NCBI GenBank assembly: GCA_963768585.1
Contig: CAVYIF010000016.1
Coordinates: 124,001-188,000 of the forward strand
Direction: 5' to 3'
Origin: CAVUNY01 sp963768585
Lineage (GTDB): Bacteria > Chloroflexota > Anaerolineae > Anaerolineales > Anaerolineaceae
Length of the DNA: 64,000 nt
This document shows, in pieces, positions 1-9,423 of this stretch. The notes under the pieces are model-generated. The model worked only from the letters and a program-made list of their open reading frames with translations, ran no database searches and was not told where the DNA came from. Both the position numbers and the translations under genes were made by a program. Position 1 is the first letter of the stretch, and each line of letters begins with the position of its first letter.

Positions 1-1966
1 CTGCTGCATACCGTTGAAAGCGACCTGTCGCGGCGAAATATCGCACCAGACCGCAAAACGGCCTTGCCCGCGGGCAGTCAGAGTGTAGACAGCAGGGTCA
101 TTCCATCCCTTATCAAGAACGGCCCCACCGCTGTTAAACATTTCCACCAGGCCCAGCGGTGCGACGCCGTTCTCCAGGGGGACGACGGTGAAGACCTCGG
201 CTGCCAGTTGGGCCAGGGCGACGTACCAGGGGTCCTCAGGCCCCAATCGACGGGCCCGGGCGATATAATGCGCATAGATAATAAATTCATCTCCTGCCAG
301 ACCCTCCACATCACTGGCGCGCACACTGCCCGAGAGGAGCCATTCCGGCCTGGTTTGTGGTTCATAACGCGCGTTAAAGGCCCCGATCACACCGCTGCCC
401 GGGTTGCGGTTAAAGATCTTGAGCAGCACATCTTCGCGGGTTGGATCGTGGAATAAGCAATCGCGGGTCGGGATGCCGGGCTGGAGGGCGCGCAGCACGC
501 TGCCGTCTGGCAGCACAAGCTTACGCAGCAAGGCAAAGTCATGTCCGTCCACTTTGTCTGACACGTAAACCGGCGCACCGCTGACCGCTCGACCAGCGGC
601 ATGGTAAGCGCCTACTTCGTGTCCGGATTGAAACATATCCCAATCAGGATAAACAAACTGGCCAAACCAGGCGCTCACCTGGGCATTGACATATAAATGC
701 TCGCCGTGGGTCTCGGGCCGGCGCGGCCAAAAGTCGGTCGAGGTACGGGTCAGGTTCGAATTTAGCGCCGAATAGAGCATTTCATTGGCGCAAGACATAC
801 AGTTGATCAGGTTGCCCCGAAAATGAGTATGGACCGAACCTTCCAGGGCTTCGTGATAACGCTGCATGATCGCGACTCGCCCGCCGAAGCCTGCGCTTAC
901 GGTTTCTATCGTGGCCTGGTTGTCTACTTTAACCCCATCTACCCCTTGCAGGCGCAGGTGCCGGTGGTAATCCTGGTAGAAGCGGTACATATCCGCGGGA
1001 GCGACCACGCCCACGCGCTTTCCCCACGCTTCCCCGATCTGGGGGCGGTAGTGGAGGATGCCCGGCGAATATATACGCTGGCGGTCTTCGACCTGGTAAT
1101 CGGGAAAGGAAGCCGGGTCGACTCCGTCCCAATATCCGGAGAAGGCATGCCATACCAGAAAATGCTGGATACCGAATTCTTCTTTGGACATTTTAACGGT
1201 TGGGCCCAAATCACCGGAAAACTTGGCAGCGGCGGCGAAAGCGGTCAGGCGCTGTCCGGTGTCGTCGGAAATTTTTTCGACGCTCTGCCAGCCGTCATCC
1301 ACGAGGAGCATGCGCGGGATGATGCCGCCTGCGGCAAAGCTTTCCAGACCCTGTCGGATGTTCTCTGGGGAAACCTCGCGGTAAAATGCGTCCCAGGTGC
1401 ACCAGCCAAACTCATCCATAAATTCAGGCAGGGGCTTTTCGGCGCGCAGCCGGCCTGTCTTGAGCCGGTCGATTACACTGCGGGCGGCCCGATCTGATTA
1501 AGGTAAAGGGATCGTCTGCGGCGGCTACCATCAAGGCGCTGAAGGTTTGCCCGGTAACGGCAGGGTCGCCCAATTCAAGCACCAGGACCAGATCATGCTC
1601 TGCCTGGCCTTGCAAACAGGCGCGGAAAGGTCCGTCGATGAGCGGGATAAAAGCGGCATAGGCCCCATTTTCTAACTCGCACAACACGAACTGGGTCTCT
1701 ATGGGAACTTCACCCCCGCGCTGTCCGGCGCAGGCTTTCATCCAGAAGGGTTCATAGCGGTGCAGGGCGGTAAAGCGGCGCACGCCCTCGAGTTTTCCAA
1801 TGGGCAGCAGCAGGCGCGATGCGGGTGACGCGGCATTGAGGGTTATCATCAGGCTGCCGGAAGGCAGCCAATCCAGGCTGCTGTCTGCCGGCAGGCCGCT
1901 CAGAATGGGCAGGCTGGCACAAAGCAGTTGATCGCGCTCGCGGTTTAAAACAAAATTTTCAGGCAT
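1..1966 (-). CDS. Raffinose-synthase / seed-imbibition type GH36-like glycosidase, frameshifted and cut by the window edge
   Basis: Seen: the gene starts at ATG 1966 with AGGAGGT just upstream. About 155 residues of N-terminal beta domain read in one frame. Homology then continues in a neighbouring frame that stays open to base 1. The second frame carries GWCTWDAFY (about 1381-1410), LLVDDGWQS (about 1280-1310), VKVDNQ (about 913-930, the expected nucleophile Asp), RTSTDFWP (about 724-750, where the family usually has an SDDF-type acid/base segment) and GAPVYVSDK (about 546-575). Known: these motifs mark the Sip1/raffinose-synthase branch of clan GH-D, which acts on alpha-galactosyl oligosaccharides. 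Odd: the frame break maps near a CCC run at 1488-1490 (GGG on the coding strand). Removing one G joins both halves, so a sequence error is likely. Hydrolase versus transferase activity cannot be decided here. Confidence 0.82.
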
Positions 1967-2058
1967 GGCTGCACCTCCTGTCCGATTTTAAAAAAAGTTT
2001 GACCCATTCATGATTATACCGAATCGTTGAATTATGAGCCGGGTGAAATGGCGTGCAA

Positions 2059-2067
2059 TGCTATAAT
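2059..2067 (+). promoter_or_regulatory. Extended -10 promoter (TGCTATAAT)
   Basis: A perfect TATAAT at 2062-2067 is preceded by TG one base upstream, giving an extended -10 element. It lies about 60 bases before the GH51 start, with no convincing -35 hexamer at 17 bp. A single sigma-70-type promoter for the arabinofuranosidase is inferred. Confidence 0.5.
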
Positions 2068-2126
2068 GCAAAAAGCGGGAAGGGAAAAGAACTTCCTGGA
2101 AAATCCGATAAAACGCGTATGGAGGG

Positions 2127-3611
2127 ATGATGACCAGTAGAATCGTAATCGATGCGGAACGAACTGCGGGAGAAATTGATCCCAAGCTATTTGGCGGTTT
2201 TCTTGAGCATTTGGGGCGAGCGATTTATGAAGGCATTTACGATCCGGGCTCACCTTTATCAGACGGGAACGGTTTCCGCCAGGATACCCTGGCTGCCCTG
2301 CGCGAACTTGGGGCAACGATTATTCGCTACCCGGGGGGCAATTTCCTGAGCGGTTATCATTTTCTGGACGGGGTCGGACCCAGGGACAAACGCCCGGTGC
2401 GCCGCGACCTGGCCTGGCGATCGACTGAGAGCAACCAGTTTGGCCCGAATGAATTTATCGAATACTGCCGGGAATTAAAAACCGAGCCCATGCTGGGGGT
2501 TAACCTGGGCACCGGTACGATCGAGGAAGCCGGGGCATTTGTCGAGTACTGCAACGCCCCCGCTGGTACTTTTTACGGCGATCTGCGCATCAGCCACGGT
2601 TATACCGCCCCCCATGCGGTTGAATACTGGTGCCTGGGCAATGAGATGGACGGCCCGTGGCAGATTGGCCATCTTGAAGCGGAAGAATATGCTCGCAAGG
2701 CGCGCGAGGCAGCGAAAATCATGCGCTGGCACGATCCCAGCCTGAAGCTGATCCTGTGCGGCTCCTCACACCTCAACATGCCGACCTTCCCCGAATGGGA
2801 CCGCATCAGCCTGGAAACCTGCTGGGACCAGGTCGATTACCTCTCACTGCATCATTACACCGGCAACAGTGAAAAAGATACCGCCAGCTACCTGGCGCGG
2901 GCGATCGATTTCGAGGCGCATATTAATAATTTGACCGCGACGCTGGGCTACGTCAAAGCCAAACTGCGCTCCAAACATGATGTTTATCTCTCCTGGGATG
3001 AATGGAACGTCTGGTACCGGGCGCGCGGCGGGGATGGGGACTGGGCCGAAGCGCCGCATCTTCTGGAGGAGATCTATAACCTGGAAGATGCCCTGGTGGT
3101 GGCGCAGTGGATGAACGTCTTCTTGCGCCACAGCCGGGTGTTGAAGATCGCCTGTCTGGCGCAGCTGGTCAATGTAATCGCTCCGATCTTGACCCGGCCA
3201 GACGGTCTGATCAAGCAATCGATATTTTATCCCTTCCAGTTTTTCCGCCAGCATGCGGTCGGGACGGCACTGGATGCGCTGGTGAAATGTCCAACGTACG
3301 AGACCGGGCAGTATGGGGCGGTGCCGGTGCTGGATGTTTCGGCCAGCAGGGATGAAGCCAGCGGAAAATGGGCGGTCTTTGTGGTAAACCGGCGTATGGA
3401 TGGGGTAGAACCGGTGGAATTAGACCTGCGCAGCATGACAGGAGGCGGGCCGGTCCAGGTCAAACAGCTTGCCGGAAGTGATCCCAAGGCAGCCAACACC
3501 TTTGAGCAGCCTGATGCGGTCGCTCCAACCGATCTGGGAGCACAGACCCTGCAGAACGGTAAATTATCGCTGGTTTTACCTGCGCTGTCGTTTACGGTAA
3601 TTACGGGGTAA
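2127..3611 (+). CDS. Alpha-L-arabinofuranosidase, GH51
   Basis: Removes terminal alpha-L-arabinofuranosyl residues from arabinan or arabinoxylan fragments; no signal peptide, so intracellular. The 494-residue length is normal for GH51. Seen: N-terminal LFGGFLEHLGRAIYEGIYDP, the acid/base Glu in GNEMDGPWQ (about residue 173), the nucleophile Glu in WDEWNVWY (about residue 292), and a C-terminal beta domain after about residue 385. ATG codons at 2127 and 2130 follow GGAGGG very closely, so the exact start is uncertain. It stands alone, with its own extended -10 promoter and a perfect terminator-like hairpin after it. A second, divergent GH51 lies at 50921-52408, suggesting two different arabinoside specificities. 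Confidence 0.95.
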   Translation: MMTSRIVIDAERTAGEIDPKLFGGFLEHLGRAIYEGIYDPGSPLSDGNGFRQDTLAALRELGATIIRYPGGNFLSGYHFLDGVGPRDKRPVRRDLAWRSTESNQFGPNEFIEYCRELKTEPMLGVNLGTGTIEEAGAFVEYCNAPAGTFYGDLRISHGYTAPHAVEYWCLGNEMDGPWQIGHLEAEEYARKAREAAKIMRWHDPSLKLILCGSSHLNMPTFPEWDRISLETCWDQVDYLSLHHYTGNSEKDTASYLARAIDFEAHINNLTATLGYVKAKLRSKHDVYLSWDEWNVWYRARGGDGDWAEAPHLLEEIYNLEDALVVAQWMNVFLRHSRVLKIACLAQLVNVIAPILTRPDGLIKQSIFYPFQFFRQHAVGTALDALVKCPTYETGQYGAVPVLDVSASRDEASGKWAVFVVNRRMDGVEPVELDLRSMTGGGPVQVKQLAGSDPKAANTFEQPDAVAPTDLGAQTLQNGKLSLVLPALSFTVITG

Positions 3612-3613
3612 TC

Positions 3614-3653
3614 TTAAATAAAACTGCGGCCACCGGGCCGCAGTTTTATTTAA
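3614..3653. terminator. Bidirectional terminator, 18-bp perfect stem
   Basis: Arms 3614-3631 and 3636-3653 are perfectly complementary around a 4-base loop. The A-rich and T-rich flanks form the stem ends, so both strands have a U-rich exit. It separates the convergent GH51 and tag genes and overlaps the last codons of tag. Confidence 0.85.
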
Positions 3654-4194
3654 GAGGAAATTGCATCCAGGGCGGGTTAAGGGCGGCGATTTGATTATAG
3701 ATCGGGCACCAGGGTTCGTGTGCACCGGGCAGGTAGCCGGTGGACATCAGAAATTCGCCGACAATTTCGCCCCCGGTGAAAACGAACGTCTGTTTGAAAA
3801 GTTTTACCCACTGTTCTTTGCTGCGCGGATGGTGGGCATCCAGCCAGGCGGCAAAGGAGCCATGTTCCTGGCGGATCTGCACCAGGCGGCGGGCATTTTC
3901 AATGGCTGCCGCAATCTTGCGCCGGTTGCGAATGATCCCGGCATCCGCCAGCAGGCGCGCGCTATCCGTTTCGCCGTAAGCAGCGACTCTGTCGATGTCG
4001 AAGCCGTCGTACGCGCGGTGAAAGTTGTCTTTCTTGTTGAGAATGGTCGTCCAGGATAGACCAGCCTGGTTGATTTCAAGCACCAGGCGCTCAAACAGGG
4101 CGTTGTCGCTTTCTAGCGGAAAACCATATTCCTGGTCGTGATACAACTTATGCAGCGGGTGGTCCGCCGCGGCCTCGCAGTAGCTGGCTGCCAT
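3646..4194 (-). CDS. tag: DNA-3-methyladenine glycosylase I
   Basis: Excises 3-methyladenine from alkylated DNA in base excision repair. The 182-residue length fits the family. Seen: the core LEINQAGLSW carrying the expected catalytic Glu, LYHDQEYG near the N-terminus, DAGIIRNRRKI, and a C-terminal GAHEPWC segment. The early Cys, the His of YHDQEYG and the late His-x3-Cys match the zinc-snap ligands known in E. coli Tag. The Trp usually seen after the first Cys is missing, and the N-terminus begins slightly differently (CEAAADHPL). It lies 82 bases beyond an SDR gene on the same strand and probably shares its transcript. Confidence 0.93.
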   Translation of the reverse strand: MAASYCEAAADHPLHKLYHDQEYGFPLESDNALFERLVLEINQAGLSWTTILNKKDNFHRAYDGFDIDRVAAYGETDSARLLADAGIIRNRRKIAAAIENARRLVQIRQEHGSFAAWLDAHHPRSKEQWVKLFKQTFVFTGGEIVGEFLMSTGYLPGAHEPWCPIYNQIAALNPPWMQFPLK

Positions 4195-4276
4195 CTTCCC
4201 TCTTCACGGTTGGTTGTATTCCCGATGCGTGCACCCAGTATTTTGGGTGGTGAGCACACCTTCGTTATATCACAGG

Positions 4277-5086
4277 CTATTTGCCTTCGGCAATCGCTTT
4301 TCTGGCGATATTGTCCACCAAACCCGGGGCAATTAGCTTGAGCCACTGGCCCAACTTGCCGCGTAGGGTCATGATCTCTTCCCGCCGCCGTTCGGCAGCG
4401 GCATGCAGGATCGCGCGAGCGCATTCTGTAGTGGGCATGACCTTTTCGATCTGGAGCGGATTATCGCCCAACGGTTTACCGTCCGGCCCAAAGGCGCGCG
4501 CCTGGCCTCCGGTGGAAACGAACCCCGGGTAGACCAGGGTAACGCTTACCCCCGTGCCGTCCAGTTCAATGCGTAGCGAATCAAAAAAACCTACCACGGC
4601 ATGTTTGCTGGCGGCGTAGCCACTGCGCAGGGGTACCCCTGTTTTGCCGGTCAGGCTGGAAATAGCCACGATGCGTCCGTGCGATTGCTTGAGATAGGGC
4701 AGGGCATAAAAAGTGCAGTACATGCTGCCCAGGTAGTTGATCTGGATGATTTTTTCGAAAATACTCAGATCGGTCACTTCGTCGAAACGAGCCCACATGC
4801 TGATACCGGCATTGTTCACCAGCATATCGATCCGGCTAAATGCCGCCAGTGCCCGCGTGACGAGGGCCTGACATGCTTCGGGTTGGGTTACGTCGGTCGG
4901 CACATCCAGGGCTCGCCCGCCTCGCTCGCGACAGGCTTGAGCCAATTCGGCGAGTTTATCTGCATGCCGGGCTGCTAAGACCAGCCAGGCGCCCTGATCT
5001 GCCAGCTGAAGCGCCAGTTCCCAACCGATGCCGCTGGAGGCACCGGTAATGATGACGACTTGATCTTTGAAAATGTTTTCTGCCAA
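4277..5086 (-). CDS. Short-chain dehydrogenase/reductase (SDR)
   Basis: NAD(P)-dependent oxidoreductase of the classical SDR family, 269 residues. Seen: the Rossmann glycine motif TGASSGIG (about 14-21), NNAG (about 91-94), the catalytic Ser in ISSLTGK (about 143), and Tyr-x3-Lys in GYAASKHA (about 156-160). The start is TTG at 5086 with GGAGG upstream. The C-terminal extension RGKLGQWLKLIAPGLVDNIARKAIAEGK is amphipathic and resembles DHRS7-like SDRs acting on lipid substrates, which is only inference. The substrate cannot be read from sequence. Downstream is tag; upstream, beyond a hairpin, is the FHA/ABC gene. Confidence 0.9.
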   Translation of the reverse strand: MAENIFKDQVVIITGASSGIGWELALQLADQGAWLVLAARHADKLAELAQACRERGGRALDVPTDVTQPEACQALVTRALAAFSRIDMLVNNAGISMWARFDEVTDLSIFEKIIQINYLGSMYCTFYALPYLKQSHGRIVAISSLTGKTGVPLRSGYAASKHAVVGFFDSLRIELDGTGVSVTLVYPGFVSTGGQARAFGPDGKPLGDNPLQIEKVMPTTECARAILHAAAERRREEIMTLRGKLGQWLKLIAPGLVDNIARKAIAEGK

Positions 5087-5141
5087 ACCTGCCTCCAGGA
5101 TGAGCTTAAGCTTTAATGGCGCCGGATCGTACAGCCCAGGC

Positions 5142-5173
5142 GCATCCCATCAACCTGCAGGCTGATGGGATGC
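5142..5173. terminator. Perfect 11-bp hairpin between the FHA/ABC gene and the SDR gene
   Basis: Arms 5142-5152 and 5163-5173 (GCATCCCATCA and its complement) enclose a 10-base loop that is itself palindromic. There is no T-run on either side, so it is either a weak terminator or an mRNA-end stabiliser for the FHA/ABC transcript. Confidence 0.55.
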
Positions 5174-5204
5174 CAGGGGAAAATCTGGTTGGCATCAGGC
5201 GAGA

Positions 5205-8200
5205 TTAACGCGGCTTTTTGAACTTCAACACCAGGACCAACAACCCAAACAGGATCAGCATGATACCCACCATACCCAGCAAGCGGGAAAAGGCATTCCC
5301 TTGAAAGCTTGAGCCGTAATAATCCACAACTGCCTGGAGGTAGTTTTCGCCGGCGGCGATTGCTGTTTCCTGGCTGGTCTGCCAGTTTTCAAGCGCCGTG
5401 GCATACTGCGAGAGGTCGCTGGTATAGCCGCGTAGTTGATCCTGTTTCAACTTTTCATATTCTGCCGCCTGATTGGTGAGCAGGTCCTGCTGCAATTTTT
5501 CCTGGGCGGAGAGCTGGTTCTCATACTCCTGCTGCTGGGCGGTCTGCGTGGTACGGTAGGCGCGTTCCTGTTCAACCAGTTGGGCGGTCGCGGTTAAGCC
5601 GATCCCCAGATTGCTGGTGGTCGGCAGCGCTGTCTGCAGCGGATTAGGTGTGACGGCGAGCTGTGGCGTGGGGGTGGATAAGTAGGTCGGTGTGGGAAAC
5701 AGGGTAAATGTAGGCAGCGGAGTAAGTTTGGCAGGTGTCAGGGTAGGAATTGCGGTGGGCTGAAGGGGTACCAATGGGGCAGGGGCAGCCAGGGCTTGCT
5801 GGGCAGCCGGTGAGTAGATCTGTGCACCGCGGATGCCGGGAAACTGGCATTGGGTGAACAAATTAGCTCCCATGCAGGAGCAGTTCAACTGGTCTTGCAG
5901 CTCCTGGGTCAGGTTGGCGGCCCTTTCGCCGCCGGTCATCATGCGCTGCCAGCAGGCGTCTGCGACCAAACTGCGACCGATGCCGCTGATATTGACCAGG
6001 GCCTCGAACTCCCAGTGGGTGGTGGTACCCAGGCTGATCAGGTTGCCAGCCGGAATGCGGTTTAAAGGCACGAGAGCGCCGCTAAAGGTGTATTGCAGCA
6101 GCAGTACCACGATCACCAGAGGATAGGCCCAATTTTGATTGCGGACCACTGCGCTGATGACCAGCCCGATCAGGTAGCCGCTCATCACGCCTAAAAACAT
6201 GGCCACAAAAAAAAGGCCGTAATCGACCAGGGTCATAGGGCTGCCGCGCAGCACGAAAAGATAGAGGAAAAATGTGAGAGTCAGCGATTGATATAAAGAA
6301 ATAATCTTGCCGACGGTTAATTTGGAGAAGACATAGGGAAAAAGGTCAAGCTTGACCTCTCTTTCGCGAATATAGATATCGGCTTCGCGCACGATTTCGC
6401 GAACACTGATCCCAATCCCGACCAGCACCGAGGTGAAGGCAGCCATAAACATGGCGGTGATGATCCGGCTGGGCGAGCCGGTCTGCACATCGAAAAGATC
6501 GCTGCCCCAAACAATGTTTAACAAACCGATCAATGGTCCCAGGGCGAGCACCAACCCCAGGAAGATTTTGTCCTGGCGGATAACCTCAAAATTACGCCTG
6601 GTTAAAATAGAGAATTGGTGCCAAAAACCGGTTGGCTGGCGTTCGCTTTTCTGCACACCGGTGCGTGGCGGTGCTTTCTGGGGTTCTATGGTGCGAATTT
6701 GGCTGGCGACGTAATCTTGATAAAGCTGAGATTGCAGAAAGCGATTGGCCCATTCCTGGTCGGTGGCGAGCAGAGTCTGGACATGGCTGTAATCCAGCGC
6801 GTTGAGCTTGCGTTCCCCGGGTGTACGGAAGGCATCGAGATAGGCCAACCCCACATCGGGTGGGCCAAAGAATGCCAGCCGGCCGTCCGGGGTCAAAATG
6901 GCTACTTTATCGCACATCATGATCTGTTGGGAAATGGGAGCGGTCAGTAAAACGCTGCGGTCCTGGTCAGCCAGCTTGCGCAGCAGGCGCATCACTTCCG
7001 CCGACTTTGCTGGATCCAGCCCTGCGGTTGGCTCATCCAGGAAAAGCAAGCGCGGCTGTGCGAGCAGTTCTACACCCAGGTTGACACGCCGGATCAGGTG
7101 GGGGGCAAGCTTGCTGATCTGCCGGTCGCGCTGCTCGGTCAGTTCCAGGTCGGCGAGCACTTCGCTGATCCAACGCTGACGTTCTTTGGAACTGGTATTG
7201 GGTAGAAAGCGCAGTTGGGCAGCGTAGTCCAGTGCGGAATAAATGCTAAGCTCAGGGTGGACGATATCTTTACAGGGTACATAACCAATATTATGGCGGT
7301 GGTGGTCGTTCGTTTGGTAAAGATCGATGCCATTAATCGCCAACTGCCCGGAGGAAGGAATTCGCACAATACTGAGGGCTTCAATCAGGGAGGTCCTCAG
7401 CGCGTCAGTGGCACCGACCACAGCGACGAGTTCATTGGGGCCAAAACACAGAGAAAGTTTTTCGATGTGGTGACCGCTTGAAGGTTCTTTTAACCCAACA
7501 GCTTCGACCCGCAGTTCCTCATCTGGCAGGCGCTCCAGGCCAGATTCGTGCAGCATAAATCGAAAATTTTCCACGCGAATCTCATCATTGACATGCGCCC
7601 AGGATTCTTTGTTGACCCGGATACCGTTTACGAAGACTCCTCTCAGGCTGTTGAGATCCTGCACGCTAAAGCGTGACCCCCTGCGCTCGATTGCGGCATG
7701 GAAAAGCTCAACCTGTGGATGGGATAAGACGATGCGGTTATTCTCCGACCGGCCAATCGTGATCACTTCCATGCCCTTCAGGTTGAGCAGCCCCAGGGCA
7801 GCGGCGGCCTTGGGACGGAAGAGGACGATGTCTTTGCGCAATGGCCTGTCGGCGGTCACGTGGCCAATATGAGTGTGAAATTCAAAGCGGATGTCCGTCC
7901 CAGGGATGGTGAGTACATCGCCTTCTTTAAGCGAATGTTGGGTGGTAGGCTCGCCTTCAAAAAAGAATCCATTGGTGCTGCCAATATCGAAAAGGACGTA
8001 CTTTCCAGATTGGAGATGGATTTCACCATGCTGCCTGCTGACCATGGGGTGGTCGAGGATGATTGTGCTGTCGGGGTTGCGGCCGATTGTGATTAACGAC
8101 TGGTCGAATGGATAACGATAAACCTGCCCGCCCATGGAAACAATCAGCCCGGGTTGCGGCTGCAGCGAAACTGACCAATGGGCCAGGACAGCAGGCGCCT

Positions 8201-8504
8201 GCTGGGTGGCGCTGGGTTCAAACCAGAGCTGGAATTCTCCAATTCCAATGCGGTCTTTCCATTCCAAAACGACCGGAGTGCGGGGTGCGATGATGCGGTC
8301 GTTCAGGTAGACGCCATTTGCCGCGCCAAGACCGGTCAAGATCAATTTGCCATCATTCAGCTCGATTTTGGCGTGATGGCGCGATACCCGCGAATCTTCC
8401 AGTACAAGGGTGTTATCGGGTGCACGGCCGATCGTTACTGGAAAGTTGGTCAGGACAATTTCGTCATTCAGCCCTGTCCGGGGAATCTGGATTCTAAGCA
8501 GCAT
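5205..8504 (-). CDS. Triple-FHA ABC-type membrane protein with a degenerate nucleotide-binding domain
   Basis: About 1100 residues. Order: three FHA domains (about 20-95, 125-215, 245-330, each with GR-x-S/N-type and H/N motifs), an ABC ATPase-like domain (about 340-560), an ABC-2 type permease (about 640-880), a Pro/Thr-rich stalk (about 925-985), a Gln/Glu-rich coiled coil (about 1000-1060) and a final transmembrane helix followed by KFKKPR. FHA domains bind phosphothreonine. Odd: Walker A reads GATDALRTS (about 366-374), with no GKS/T lysine. The signature LSGGQ is replaced by LAPHL. The H-loop His is replaced in LLTAPISQ. Walker B LLFLDEPTAGLDP is intact. ATP hydrolysis is therefore doubtful. 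ATG 8504, with GAGG 6-7 bases upstream, is preferred over TTG 8510. Confidence 0.85.
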   Translation of the reverse strand: MLLRIQIPRTGLNDEIVLTNFPVTIGRAPDNTLVLEDSRVSRHHAKIELNDGKLILTGLGAANGVYLNDRIIAPRTPVVLEWKDRIGIGEFQLWFEPSATQQAPAVLAHWSVSLQPQPGLIVSMGGQVYRYPFDQSLITIGRNPDSTIILDHPMVSRQHGEIHLQSGKYVLFDIGSTNGFFFEGEPTTQHSLKEGDVLTIPGTDIRFEFHTHIGHVTADRPLRKDIVLFRPKAAAALGLLNLKGMEVITIGRSENNRIVLSHPQVELFHAAIERRGSRFSVQDLNSLRGVFVNGIRVNKESWAHVNDEIRVENFRFMLHESGLERLPDEELRVEAVGLKEPSSGHHIEKLSLCFGPNELVAVVGATDALRTSLIEALSIVRIPSSGQLAINGIDLYQTNDHHRHNIGYVPCKDIVHPELSIYSALDYAAQLRFLPNTSSKERQRWISEVLADLELTEQRDRQISKLAPHLIRRVNLGVELLAQPRLLFLDEPTAGLDPAKSAEVMRLLRKLADQDRSVLLTAPISQQIMMCDKVAILTPDGRLAFFGPPDVGLAYLDAFRTPGERKLNALDYSHVQTLLATDQEWANRFLQSQLYQDYVASQIRTIEPQKAPPRTGVQKSERQPTGFWHQFSILTRRNFEVIRQDKIFLGLVLALGPLIGLLNIVWGSDLFDVQTGSPSRIITAMFMAAFTSVLVGIGISVREIVREADIYIREREVKLDLFPYVFSKLTVGKIISLYQSLTLTFFLYLFVLRGSPMTLVDYGLFFVAMFLGVMSGYLIGLVISAVVRNQNWAYPLVIVVLLLQYTFSGALVPLNRIPAGNLISLGTTTHWEFEALVNISGIGRSLVADACWQRMMTGGERAANLTQELQDQLNCSCMGANLFTQCQFPGIRGAQIYSPAAQQALAAPAPLVPLQPTAIPTLTPAKLTPLPTFTLFPTPTYLSTPTPQLAVTPNPLQTALPTTSNLGIGLTATAQLVEQERAYRTTQTAQQQEYENQLSAQEKLQQDLLTNQAAEYEKLKQDQLRGYTSDLSQYATALENWQTSQETAIAAGENYLQAVVDYYGSSFQGNAFSRLLGMVGIMLILFGLLVLVLKFKKPR

Positions 8505-8559
8505 GGTCAACCTCGTTTACTACCCTTCATTGATCAGCGGAACGTCGGCTGTGAAGGTG

Positions 8560-9369
8560 TTATGATTTGCCATTTTCCTCGATAAAACGCCCAATCAAGC
8601 CCTCAATAACTGCTGATTTTTCTGCCAATTCGATGCTTTCCAAATGTTTGACCTCCAGCAGTCCGACCAATTGAGCATACAGCTCCGGCAGTCCCAGGAT
8701 ATCGACCACCTGTTCGCGCACCCATTTGTCATAGGCAAGCGGGTACGTACGCCGGGCTATGAACAGGGATTGTAAGAATTCACCCAGGGCGTGGTACAGG
8801 CGCTTGAAGGCCTGGAAGTATAATCCGCGCTCCACATACAGCGGGATGTGCGCCAGGTTGTTGCGGCAGTATTTAACAACCATTTCCAACCGCTCGCGGC
8901 GCAGATTCTCAGCGTAGTAGGGCAGCCATTGAGCTTTCAGATCACGGAAACGAGCATCCTTTTCTAAAAGGGGGGCACTGTACGCCAATAAGTTGCCCAC
9001 TTCAAGTTCAAATTCATCCGCTCCGCTCGTCCAGCCGTGAGGATGGTTGTCAGGTTTGAAAACCCCGGTGTGAAATTCGAGATCAACCTGTGAGAACGCG
9101 CCGGCGCGCACCTGCTCTTTAAACACAGGTTCGCTCTGGTACCAACTTTGCCAGTCGCGATCCAACTGCTCGAGAGTGCCTGGGGGCAGATCAGGCGCGA
9201 TGAGCACAGCGATATCCAGGCATGAGTCTCGGGTAGCCTTACCGCGGGCGCAGGAGCAGGTCAGCAGCACCGCAGAAGTCTGCGGGCGGTCTTTGAAAAA
9301 TTCCACGATCGCTTGAGCGGACCGTTCGTGCTGAGGGGTAGGGTAAGCCGGATAGAAAATGGTTTTCAA
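8560..9369 (-). CDS. Nucleotidyltransferase-fold protein with an altered active site
   Basis: 269 residues with an N-terminal polymerase-beta-like nucleotidyltransferase fold and a helical C-terminal half (KYCRNNLAHIPLYVERGLYFQAFKRLYHALGEFLQSLF) resembling substrate-binding helices of stand-alone nucleotidyltransferases. The motif CSCARGKATRDSCLDIAVL aligns with the usual GS-x-ARG-x5-SDxDL pattern. The first Gly is Cys and the first metal-binding Asp is Cys; the second Asp (CLD) and a later candidate Asp (QVDLEF) remain. It may be a weakened or non-catalytic member. The start is TTG 9369 with AGGAAAG upstream and TATAAT about 12 bases before it. Function unknown. Confidence 0.72.
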   Translation of the reverse strand: MKTIFYPAYPTPQHERSAQAIVEFFKDRPQTSAVLLTCSCARGKATRDSCLDIAVLIAPDLPPGTLEQLDRDWQSWYQSEPVFKEQVRAGAFSQVDLEFHTGVFKPDNHPHGWTSGADEFELEVGNLLAYSAPLLEKDARFRDLKAQWLPYYAENLRRERLEMVVKYCRNNLAHIPLYVERGLYFQAFKRLYHALGEFLQSLFIARRTYPLAYDKWVREQVVDILGLPELYAQLVGLLEVKHLESIELAEKSAVIEGLIGRFIEENGKS

Positions 9370-9423
9370 GGTTCTTTCCTAATTATAGGCCAGGCGGGAA
9401 CTTTTTTGTATACCTTCTGCAAT

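Noticed and set aside
823..1497. Long plus-strand open frame of 224 codons
   Set aside because: It is antisense to the raffinose-synthase-like catalytic domain, whose motifs read clearly on the minus strand.
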